Assembly: GCA_910586255.1 (NCBI GenBank)
Contig: CAJUHR010000014.1
Location: forward strand, 34,554 to 98,553
Reading direction: 5' to 3'
Length of the DNA: 64,000 bases
DNA from: an uncultured Lachnospiraceae bacterium
GTDB taxonomy: Bacteria > Bacillota > Clostridia > Lachnospirales > Lachnospiraceae
This document shows, one piece after another, positions 1 through 7,700 of this stretch. Each line of letters begins with the position of its first letter. Positions within the stretch are counted from its first letter, which is position 1. The notes below the pieces were generated by a model, which saw only the letters and a program-made list of their open reading frames with translations, did not search any database and had not been told where the DNA came from. The position numbers and the translations under genes are program-made.

Positions 1-1495
1 CCTCTCTCATGCCCGCCGTGGGCTCTTCCAAAAGCTCTCCATAGGAAGTCTCGTCAAACACGTTCACCCGGATTCCCCGCTGATAGCGTTTCAAAAGCTG
101 CAGAAGTTTTGTGTCATAAATGTATCCGGCATTGATCAGCACCCCGTTTCCCACCAGGGGGCACACCCGCCGGTAATCGTCCACCTCTGTACAGTAATAG
201 ACCGGCAGTCTTTTCGCCGCCTCCACCACCTGAAAACCTGTCAGGCTTCCCTTATTGGCGGAAAAGGTCAAAAAGGGAAAGAACAGCTTATAGATCTGCT
301 CGTTTTCCACTGCCAATGACTTAATGGCCACATTATGTATCATGGTAAGACGCTTCAGCTTATTCACATCATACTGGGAAAGAGCCACAAAATAATCAAA
401 GATACATTTCTCAATCTCATTCCGCGCTTTGGCCAGCTGGTGATCCGATACAAACCCTTCCCGGGACGCCATGGGTGTTAAATTCTCGGCATTGAGGATG
501 CATCTTGTAAAAAATGCCCATTTGGGAATCAGCTCCTTTCCCTCCTCTGTGATCAGCATGTCCTTTAGAAAGATCTTATGCCTTCCCTCCGCCGCCGCGC
601 TGGTCTGTCTCTCCGAAATGAACACATACCCCTTAAGCCCCTCTCCCGAGATGGGAACCACGCCGAAAAATTCTTCTCCGAACATCCGCTCCCCAAACCG
701 CAGAATCTCCTCATTGCTGCAAAAGGACTGCCGCCAGGGAATAAACCCGTCATTCACCCTCCGGACCCCGCCGGCCCCCTCAAACTCCACCGGAATCTGA
801 ATCAAAAAGCCATATTCCTTCAAAAGGCCAAAAACCTTTCCCTCACTGTACTGGGATGCCGTCCTGCCCATGAGCACCAGAGTCACCTCCGTGCCCGGCT
901 CCCTCATGCCTGCTTTCGCTCCCGGATTCTCCGGCTCCTCCACAGCTGCTTTCGCTTCCCGCTCTCCCGGCTCCTCCATGCCTGCTTTCGCTTCCCGCTC
1001 TCCCGGCTCCTCCGTCACCTGATAGGTCCCGTCACTGCGCCCCAGCCAACGGTAAACCTGCGCTTCCCGGAGTGAACGGCTTCTCACCAGAATCTCATCC
1101 GCCACCAGAAAGCAGGACAGAAGCCCGATCCCGAACTGTCCGATAAAGCTGCCTCTCCTCACGTCTCCCCGCTTGGAGGACTGGCCGATCACAGACAGAA
1201 ACGTATGAAGCTCTTCCCGCGTAAGGCCAATCCCATTGTCTGTAAATACCAGCTTCACCTGACGGCCGCTCATCTGATGATACGCAATCCGGATTTTGCC
1301 CCCGTCAAACCCCGGCTCCTCCCCCCGTCTGGCTTCGATGGCATCCACGGCATTCTGCAAAAGCTCCCGCAAAAACACATCCCCGCTAGAATACAGATTC
1401 TCACTGAGCAGGCGTATGATTCCCTTTAGATCCACCTGGAAGCTGTAATCCTCCCCCTTGCTGTTCTTTGCCATTTTCTCATCTTCTTTTCCCAT
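1..1495 (-). CDS. HSP90-family (HtpG-like) ATPase, 3' end cut by window edge
   Basis: This is a chaperone-type GHKL ATPase and the gene runs off the left edge. Translating the minus strand from the ATG at 1495 (Shine-Dalgarno AGGGAG about 8 nt upstream) gives LRELLQNAVDAIEARR (N-box), TDNGIGLTREE and FIGQFGIGLLSCF, which are the ATP-binding motifs of HSP90 proteins. The middle part reads KIFLKDMLITEEGKELIPKW and NAENLTPMASRE, typical of the HSP90 middle domain. A repetitive acidic insertion lies between the N-terminal and middle domains (see the repeat at 897-1013). A second ATG at 1474 lacks a good Shine-Dalgarno. Whether it is true HtpG or one of the divergent HSP90-like proteins of Firmicutes cannot be decided without the C-terminus. 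Confidence 0.85.
   Translation of the reverse strand, partial: MGKEDEKMAKNSKGEDYSFQVDLKGIIRLLSENLYSSGDVFLRELLQNAVDAIEARRGEEPGFDGGKIRIAYHQMSGRQVKLVFTDNGIGLTREELHTFLSVIGQSSKRGDVRRGSFIGQFGIGLLSCFLVADEILVRSRSLREAQVYRWLGRSDGTYQVTEEPGEREAKAGMEEPGEREAKAAVEEPENPGAKAGMREPGTEVTLVLMGRTASQYSEGKVFGLLKEYGFLIQIPVEFEGAGGVRRVNDGFIPWRQSFCSNEEILRFGERMFGEEFFGVVPISGEGLKGYVFISERQTSAAAEGRHKIFLKDMLITEEGKELIPKWAFFTRCILNAENLTPMASREGFVSDHQLAKARNEIEKCIFDYFVALSQYDVNKLKRLTMIHNVAIKSLAVENEQIYKLFFPFLTFSANKGSLTGFQVVEAAKRLPVYYCTEVDDYRRVCPLVGNGVLINAGYIYDTKLLQLLKRYQRGIRVNVFDETSYGELLEEPTAGMRE
897..1013 (-). repeat. Three-copy 36-bp in-frame tandem repeat inside the HSP90-like gene
   Basis: Units lie at 897-932, 933-968 and 969-1004, followed by a 9-nt partial unit. 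Each 36-bp unit encodes 12 residues with the pattern EEPGEREAKAGM. Units 2 and 3 are nearly identical; unit 1 is diverged. The period is a multiple of three, so copy-number change would lengthen or shorten an acidic linker without a frameshift. It sits where HSP90 proteins have their charged linker between the ATPase and middle domains. Confidence 0.85.
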
Positions 1496-1594
1496 AATCC
1501 TGCTCCCTCATATGTTCCTCACTACTACTTTGATATTTATCCAAAGCTCTCTGTCAAATATCATACGGTTACAAAACCCATACGCGATTGGATC

Positions 1595-2836
1595 CTACGT
1601 ATTCGTCACCACTTCATCCCATTTCGTATTCCCGTCCGCTCCCACAAGCCAGTTGAGCGCGTAATGCCATTCGTAAATAATATCTGCATTCAGCTTCGGC
1701 ATTTCCTTGTGATGAATCCTGGCATCCACACAGGCCCAGTGATAGCGCAGCACCAGATCCTGCATATCCAGAATCTCCTCTCTGCTCCTTAAAACAGAAG
1801 CCTCCATCAGACTGTCAAAGGTATGATTCCACATGACTGCTCCAAGCTCCGCAGCATCACAGATTTCCGTAGGCTCCTTCATTTCAACCATAGACAATGC
1901 CCAGAGAAAAACCGCACAGCACTCATATCTCCAGCCAAATTTGTTATGGCTTTCCATCCCGACAGTTTTCTGCTCCATGTACTCCTTTTCCTCCGGCGAC
2001 AGCCGGCCGGATATCTGATATCTTTTCTCCAGCTGATCAAGCTGATCTGCCGCCACTTTCTCACAATCCTTAAACTGGCCGCTGGTATATACCTCCGACC
2101 GGACACAGGCGCCAAAGACACAGGCCAGACGCCGGATGATCTCCGCCTTATCCGGTATCCGACATTCCTCCTCAAGGACCGCACATCTCAAATGCTCTAT
2201 GTACGGAATATTTTTCTCCTTTAAAATGGCAAGGGAACGATGTTTTCTTTGCCGGTCAGCCTCCTGTTCCTTTTCCTCCCGTTCCAAAAGGGAAACACTT
2301 GCCTCAGGATAATACTCCTCAAAATCACTTTTCCCGTCAATGGACAAAAGGAGCCTGCCATCGGAATAAAACAGATACATATTGGGATACAAAACAAAAG
2401 CGCTCAGCTCCTTCGCAATCCTGTATACCCTGCCAACAAGATCATTCGTTCGGTTCTCATTCTCGTTTACCCAAAAGCGGATACCAATGATACTGTTGAA
2501 CAGCTGGATCTGGCAAAGCGCCGCCTTCTTCACCTTATCATTTTCCAGAGGTGCCCGGGAGAAAAATTGAGCCATGCCCTGCGCCTGAATTTCCGTTTCC
2601 CTCGGGTCGGTCTCCATATGAAACCGAATGCTCGTTCCGTCCGTGAGCTGAATGACAAATTCGTTTTTATCCGGAAACACAATCCGCTCCATCATGTCTG
2701 AAAACACCTGCTTTGCCGCCTCCGGCACAGCCTCTGTGCCCTTTCTGCAGGCATATAGTGTCAAGACTGCCTCCTGAAGCTTCTGATTTTGCGTTTTCTC
2801 TTTTCCTTCTTTATTTTTCCTGCCAAATAATCTCAT
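1595..2836 (-). CDS. DUF4272-like protein of unknown function
   Basis: Cytosolic protein of 413 residues with no signal peptide. The C-terminal half (FGWRYECCAVFLWAL, followed by an EICDAAELGAVMW region and a YHWACVDARI stretch) resembles DUF4272 proteins, whose function is unknown. The N-terminal half is charged (LFGRKNKEGKEKTQ start) and carries no motif I recognise. The start at 2836 is preferred over an upstream in-frame ATG at 2893 because GGGAGAACA immediately precedes it. The gene stands alone, downstream of a repeat-rich stretch and upstream of the HSP90-like gene, with a 99-bp gap to the latter. The family assignment is from memory of the pattern, not a search. Confidence 0.65.
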   Translation of the reverse strand: MRLFGRKNKEGKEKTQNQKLQEAVLTLYACRKGTEAVPEAAKQVFSDMMERIVFPDKNEFVIQLTDGTSIRFHMETDPRETEIQAQGMAQFFSRAPLENDKVKKAALCQIQLFNSIIGIRFWVNENENRTNDLVGRVYRIAKELSAFVLYPNMYLFYSDGRLLLSIDGKSDFEEYYPEASVSLLEREEKEQEADRQRKHRSLAILKEKNIPYIEHLRCAVLEEECRIPDKAEIIRRLACVFGACVRSEVYTSGQFKDCEKVAADQLDQLEKRYQISGRLSPEEKEYMEQKTVGMESHNKFGWRYECCAVFLWALSMVEMKEPTEICDAAELGAVMWNHTFDSLMEASVLRSREEILDMQDLVLRYHWACVDARIHHKEMPKLNADIIYEWHYALNWLVGADGNTKWDEVVTNT

Positions 2837-2910
2837 TGTTCTCCCTTTCCGTCCATCCTCTTCTGAATTTGCAAGCTTTAATATTGCGCTCACGGATATA
2901 CCCCAATTTT

Positions 2911-3112
2911 ATGATGATGTTGAGGTCAAATAAACCTCTTTACTTTAGCACCTTGCTACGAAAATAAAACTCGTAGCAAGGTGCTAAAGATAAAGGACAT
3001 TTAAAATGCTTTATTTGACCTCAATATCTTATGATAGGATTGCGGGAGCATGAAATGCGGAGCAATCCGTGATCTCATAGGAGTCAAAATACCTTTTGAC
3101 CCCAGCACCACA
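2911..3112. repeat. Composite palindromic intergenic element (repeat family 1, copies A-C)
   Basis: The gene-free stretch 2837-3207 holds a nested inverted-repeat structure. The outer arms TTGAGGTCAAATAAA (2920-2934) and its exact complement (3010-3024) enclose an 18-bp perfect hairpin (2944-2961 with 2971-2988, loop 9 nt). It is followed by a GGATTGC/GCAATCC hairpin (3037-3043 with 3061-3067) and by the palindrome GAGTCAAAATACCTTTTGAC (3081-3100). Read on the minus strand, 3108-3048 aligns with 35106-35172 over about 60 bp, and the core also aligns with 60393-60437. The hairpin at 2944-2988 lacks a clear T-run, so I do not call it a terminator. Confidence 0.8.
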
Positions 3113-3207
3113 CTATTCCGAAACAAAAAAACCAAAGACCAAAAGACAGCCAGTTATACACATTACGCACAATGCCGACTACTACGGAATCCCTCTTATC
3201 CCGCATT

Positions 3208-3540
3208 TTATAACCTGTTATTTTCACCCCATTCACACATTCCGTCCAAAATGGGAATCAAAGATTTTCCACGTTCGGTTAAACTATACTCTACTTTTGG
3301 AGGGATTTGAGGATATTCTTTTCTATGAATCAATCGGTCTGCTTCTAATTCTTTCAGAGTGGAACTTAAAGTCTTATATGAAATTCCACTGATGTATTTT
3401 TTCATTTCGTTAAAGCGAACAATTCCGAACTCTGCTAAAGTATATAAAATAGTCATTTTATATTTGCCATTGATTAGTGACAATGTATAGCTGAAACCTG
3501 TTGTTTCAAGACATTCATTTGCAATGCAGCGTCCACTCAT
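3208..3540 (-). CDS. HxlR-family winged-helix transcriptional regulator
   Basis: Protein of 110 residues, the usual size for HxlR regulators. It has the family layout: an early Cys (NECLETTGFSYTLSLI), GKYKMTILYTLA, the recognition segment RFNEMKKYISGISYKTLSSTL, and the wing EYPQIPPKVEYSLTERGKSL. HxlR proteins usually sense reactive electrophiles or redox state and control divergent oxidoreductase genes. Here the divergent gene at 3687 begins as an NAD(P)H/FMN oxidoreductase but is broken, so this regulator may have lost its main target. ATG at 3540 has CCTTTAGG/AAAGGAG upstream on the coding strand. Confidence 0.9.
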   Translation of the reverse strand: MSGRCIANECLETTGFSYTLSLINGKYKMTILYTLAEFGIVRFNEMKKYISGISYKTLSSTLKELEADRLIHRKEYPQIPPKVEYSLTERGKSLIPILDGMCEWGENNRL

Positions 3541-3584
3541 TTTACACTCTCCTTTAGGTGAGTATATAACTCATCTGCAAGTAT

Positions 3585-3646
3585 CGCACTTATATGTGCG
3601 TACTTGATTTTGATTTAATTCTTGCTATGATTATAATATCAAGTAC
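3585..3646. promoter_or_regulatory. Divergent promoter with candidate HxlR operators
   Basis: Two inverted repeats lie between the HxlR gene and the broken oxidoreductase: CGCAC/GTGCG (3585-3589 with 3596-3600) and GTACTTGAT/ATCAAGTAC (3600-3608 with 3638-3646). The second pair brackets a plus-strand promoter, TTGATT (3610-3615), 16-nt spacer, TATAAT (3632-3637). Operators overlapping the promoter of the divergent target are typical of HxlR regulation; which palindrome is bound is inference. Confidence 0.55.
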
Positions 3647-3686
3647 AGATAAAGTCAATCTCACAGCATAAGGAGGACAGATTTTT

Positions 3687-3770
3687 ATGAGTAAAAAAAT
3701 AGTTGTAATAACGGGCAGCCCACGGAAAAACGGTAATAGCTTTGCCATGGTGGACTTATCTTTCCTTTAA
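3687..3770 (+). pseudogene. NAD(P)H-dependent FMN reductase/flavodoxin-like gene, 5' fragment
   Basis: A strong Shine-Dalgarno (AAGGAGGACAG) precedes an ATG opening MSKKIVVITGSPRKNGNSF, the phosphate-binding start of NADPH-dependent FMN reductase/flavodoxin-fold oxidoreductases. Homology stops after about 21 residues and translation ends at 3770, so the roughly 150-200 residue remainder of the protein is missing. The promoter and HxlR operators upstream look intact. The breakpoint falls at about 3750, where the sequence switches into an unrelated flavin reductase fragment in another frame. Confidence 0.75.
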
Positions 3771-3966
3771 CCCGAATATGATTGCTTATGCAATGGCAAA
3801 AACCTCATACAGCGGCGAAATGGTACGAGATACGCAAAAAGTCATCCTTACAATTCCCGGCGTGGAAATTGCAGACGCAGTAATGGGGTGCGGAAGCACT
3901 ACAGGGCGCGACACGGATAAGGTGGAGAAATTTGATATTGAACTTGCCGAAACGGGATGCCTTTAA
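3745..3966 (+). pseudogene. Flavoredoxin-like flavin reductase, internal fragment
   Basis: In a different frame from the preceding fragment, this stretch encodes SFNPNMIAYAMAKTSYSGEM, then LTIPGVEIADAVMGCG and TTGRDTDKVEKF. These match the FMN-binding split-barrel flavin reductase family (flavoredoxin-like). The N-terminal third and the C-terminal end of the family are absent. It abuts the FMN reductase start on one side and transposase remnants on the other, so it reads as a deletion junction between two flavoprotein genes. An alternative reading as a short functional ORF from 3742 has no Shine-Dalgarno of its own. Confidence 0.65.
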
Positions 3967-4013
3967 TGAATTTAAGAACCTGAGACTGACAGAGGAAGTG
4001 CTGGAAGACCTGC

Positions 4014-4436
4014 ACTATCTATAAAGAAGATATCGGAAAGTATTACAACATGAAGCCCATGATATTTGAGGATGAGCGTTATTATGTCTGCCACAACGGA
4101 AGGGAGCTGCGCCAAATACGGGCAGAGACCAGACAGCAGGATGGCTATGTACAGACGTTTGAAGTATACGGATGCCCTGACTGCGGCGGCTGCGAACATA
4201 AATCAGGATGTCTGTATAAATATCACGGGGAAAAGGACCGGAATAAGAACAAGGTCATGAAGCTCAACGAACGATGGGAGGAGCTAAAGGAAGAGACTCA
4301 TGCCAATATCCAGAGTGGGGAGGGGATCCTGAACCGCCAGATACGCTCCATCCAGACCGAAGGACATTTTGGAGATATCAAGGAAAATGAGGATTTTAGA
4401 CGTTTCCATTACCGATCATCCGGAAAAGTAGCTTAA
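4014..4436 (+). pseudogene. IS1182-type transposase, C-terminal remnant
   Basis: The frame through 4050 encodes a Cys-rich segment (GCPDCGGCEHKSGCLYKYHG) followed by RSIQTEGHFGDIKENEDFRR and ending FHYRSSGKVA. This is the C-terminal third of IS1182-family DDE transposases, including the region of the last acidic catalytic residue (E in TEGHFGDIK). The N-terminal two thirds are missing. Sequence just upstream (3969-4020) encodes NEFKNLRLTEEVLEDLHYL in a shifted frame, so the remnant is also frameshifted or deleted at about 4020. It is a dead element. Confidence 0.75.
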
Positions 4437-4503
4437 AAAAATACGGAGCCGAAAAATAGGAGCAAGGGGGATTTATTCGCTCAAAAAAGGAAAACTTAAG
4501 AAA

Positions 4504-4563
4504 AGAACACCCTTGATAGAAATTCAAATGTTTGAAAAACATTGATTCTATCAAGAGTGTTCT
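4504..4563. repeat. Long hairpin at the right end of the transposase remnant
   Basis: AGAACACCCTTGATAGAA on the left pairs with TTCTATCAAGAGTGTTCT on the right, extended inward by AAATGTTT/AAACATT, with one mismatch in the outer stem. It lies 68 bp after the transposase stop. It may be the surviving end of the insertion element or a terminator; no matching left end is visible, so the element boundary on the left has been lost. Confidence 0.55.
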
Positions 4564-4565
4564 TA

Positions 4566-4700
4566 TTATTGAGACCGGGAGTGAAAAATCAATATTTCCC
4601 GACAGCCCGCAAGGTTTCCCGGCAGATATTCCTTTCCCGCAACGGACAGCATCGCAGCCATGGCAGCCACAAAAATCCGTCTCCAATTTTGTTTTTTCAT
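4566..4700 (-). pseudogene. Truncated exported-protein gene (N-terminus only)
   Basis: An ATG at 4700 with AAAGGGA about 9 nt upstream opens a 44-codon ORF with a classic signal-peptide start, MKKQNWRRIFVAAMAAMLSV. After about 22 residues the sequence enters a stretch of no obvious protein character and stops at 4566, right beside the transposase-remnant hairpin. It lies 78 bp downstream of the 2020-residue secreted protein gene on the same strand. I infer that it was the next gene of the mannan operon and that its body was lost with the insertion element. It is too short to assign a family. Confidence 0.5.
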
Positions 4701-4777
4701 ATCACAAATCCCTTTCCGAGTCCTTGCTTCATCCGTAAATCCTCTTCTTGGCCATTTCTATAATCTGAACGGCCGCC

Positions 4778-7700
4778 TTAATCCTCGGTCTCTCTTTCTG
4801 AGTAATCCGTCTCCTCCACGAAGGCAGTCTCCGGCTCTGCGAAGCTGTCCTGTATATCTTCCTCTGTCCTCGCTTCATCCTCCGTTTTCTCGTCCGGTTC
4901 CTCCGGCTTTCCGTCCGGCATATCGGGAACCTCTGACAGAGTCTCATCCGGAAGCCCGGTCAAATCCTCCTCCTTCTTTGCCGGATCCTGCTCCATGGAA
5001 ATCTCATCATCTTTAGAATCCGAGGTCTGGCTCGGGCAAATTTCTGCTGACAGCTTCTTTGCCGCTGACATGGCCCCTGCTTTCACAGATACGGCATTTG
5101 CATTTTCTTCTACGTCTACGGTGTCAATATTGACCTGTGTTCCATCCATCTCCAAAATCGTTACTGCAATGGCTCCGGACTGAGGATTGCCAAACCACCG
5201 AACGGTCATTGTGCCGTCCTCATCGTTCTCGTAAACAAGCGTTCCGCTGGTCTCTGTGCTGCCGGCCGGTTTGATGGTAACTGCCGGAGTGCCATTGGAT
5301 GTGGTTGCAAGCGCTGCCTCAGCATTAGAATCCGTGGCTGTTTCCGGCATATCCGCCGGTGCCAGCTCCGCAGACGACTCCGTATTCACAGCCTTTGTCT
5401 TACCCTTTGCTTTTGTCCTTGCCTTTGCCGGCGCTGCATCGGATCCGGTGGCAACTGCGGGCTCGGCATCGGAATCCGTGGCTTTTACCGGTTCCTCGCC
5501 AGAAGATGGTACCTCTGCCGGTGTCTCATTTGAATCGGTAATTGTGACAAAATCTGCATCCTCCACTCTTGCAAAGAAGTTTCCGTCAGAGAACAGATTC
5601 ATCTCCACTTCCACACCCTGTCCTAATTCGTACTCATCGTAGTAGTCAGACAGCTCCAGAATAATGGTTCCGGGTTCCGTGAACATGTGAACGTAGTCCT
5701 CGGACATGATCATGTCGTTCAGGGAGAAATTGGCAGCAGCTTCCTTTGAGATATCCTGTATTACCACGACCGAAAGCAGGCTTATGCTTTCATGACCCTT
5801 CATATCTGTAATCTGAATATTCAGATAATCATCCGGCGGCTCTGGATTATCCAAATCCAGGCTTATAATCTTTCCTTCTCCTTCCTTTGAAGTCCAGCCA
5901 CTGTTCTCGCTTGTATGGTATCCTACCTGGGCTTTTACATCCTGGTCAAAGGTCAGCACAACAGTCGTTTTGTTATTTGGCATAAAACTTGAATTGTAGT
6001 CAACAAAAGAAGTTTCGTAACCCGACCATGCCTGCTTAAATTCATGTTTCCCTTCTACCGCATCCTGCTTCACCTCAACTGACAACAGTTTTATGGAAGC
6101 TTGCCCATGCATATCTGTAATCTGGATATTCATATAATCCTGATTAGGCGTCATTGACAAAGTGACGATTTTTCCTGCGCCCTGTGTAGTCTCCCAATCT
6201 GTTGTGGTTGTTTTATACGCTATCTGCGCCTTATCTACTTCCTGATCGAAGGTCAGCACTACGGTTGCCTCATGCCCCAGTACAAAATCCGAATTATATT
6301 CCGTAAATGTGGTTTCGTATCCGGCCCATGCTGCTGTAAATTCATTCACTATTTTTTCTGGTGCAGATTCCTGGCTTAGCTCTATATCAAGAAGATATAC
6401 AGGAACTTCTGCCTCTGCCAAAACGACATCAAAGTAATTATCACATGGCGTTATCTTTTCCTCCACAACCGTACTTGGCGAATCATTTCCCACAGCTTTG
6501 TAATTTCCTGCCGGATCATTGTATCGAATTTCTGCTTTTACCGCCTTATTAAAGGTCAGCTTTACCGTGGTTTCCTTCCCCTGTTGAATATTTTCCATCT
6601 GTTTATTTCTTACTTCTTCAGGCAATCCCTCCCAGGTCTTTGTATACTTATAAATAAAATCTCCGCTTATCTCCTCCTGAGTCACCTCCACCAATTTTAA
6701 ATTTACCTTTCCTTTTGCAGGTATGCTTGTCACCTGAATCATAAAATTATCTATGGTCGGAGTAATTTCAAACTGTACAATCTTATTATTTCCTTCTTCT
6801 ATAACTCCTTCTCCTCCGTAATTTTGCAATTTTGCTCCTACAGTCTCATCAAAGGTCAGCTTCAAGATGGTTTTTACATTCGTCTTAAATTCCTTCCCAT
6901 CTGCCATATGCTGGGAAAATGTGGAAGTATATTCATTATCCGGGTCTCCTCCCCAGGCCTTTGTAAAGGAAAATAGTCCTTCCTCCTCCGGCGCTTTCTC
7001 CACAATCTCCACAATCACATCCAAAAGTCCCAGGGGAAGCTTGCTGTCATCTCCGGCCTGAATACAGAATCCGCCGTTTTCTGATACCGCTGTGAGACTG
7101 ACCCGCACTCCGGTTGCCATAACTTCCTTATCCGAACCGCCGGAATCCACATTCATCTTTATCTGAGAGGATTTGTCAAGCACTGCTGTGATCTTTACTT
7201 TATCCCCAGGCTCATAGTCACTGCAAAAGTCTGCGATATTTCCCGAATATTGATCGCCTTCTGCTCCCCAACAATGCTCAAAAGTATAGATCGGAGATAC
7301 ATTCTGTGTAATCTCAATATTCAATAAATTCACGGAGGAATTTCCGTTCATATCTGCAATCCATATATTCCATGCATCATCACCAGGTGTAAAGGTTTTC
7401 GTAAGCGTCTTACTTGCCCCGCTTCCGGACTCCACAACCTCTCCCGCAGTGCCATCCTTGTGGTATCCGATGGTTCCCACGACCTCTTTGTCAAAGGTCA
7501 GCTTCACAGTCACCGGATTTCCCTTGACGAACATTTCATAATAGGCGCTGAAGCTGGCAGCAAACTTCTGACCCGCCGCGGTAAATTGAGTGATCTTCTC
7601 CTGATCCTGCTCCACCAGCACATTCAGCAGCTTCACCGTTCCATTCCCGTTCAGATTGGCAATGCCAATGGTCAGACTGTCATCGCTGGGCGTAATGGTC

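Noticed and set aside
2944..2988. Hairpin as a terminator for neighbouring genes
   Set aside because: The 18-bp stem is perfect but no T-run follows on either strand and no gene ends close by in the right direction; it is better explained as part of the composite repeat.
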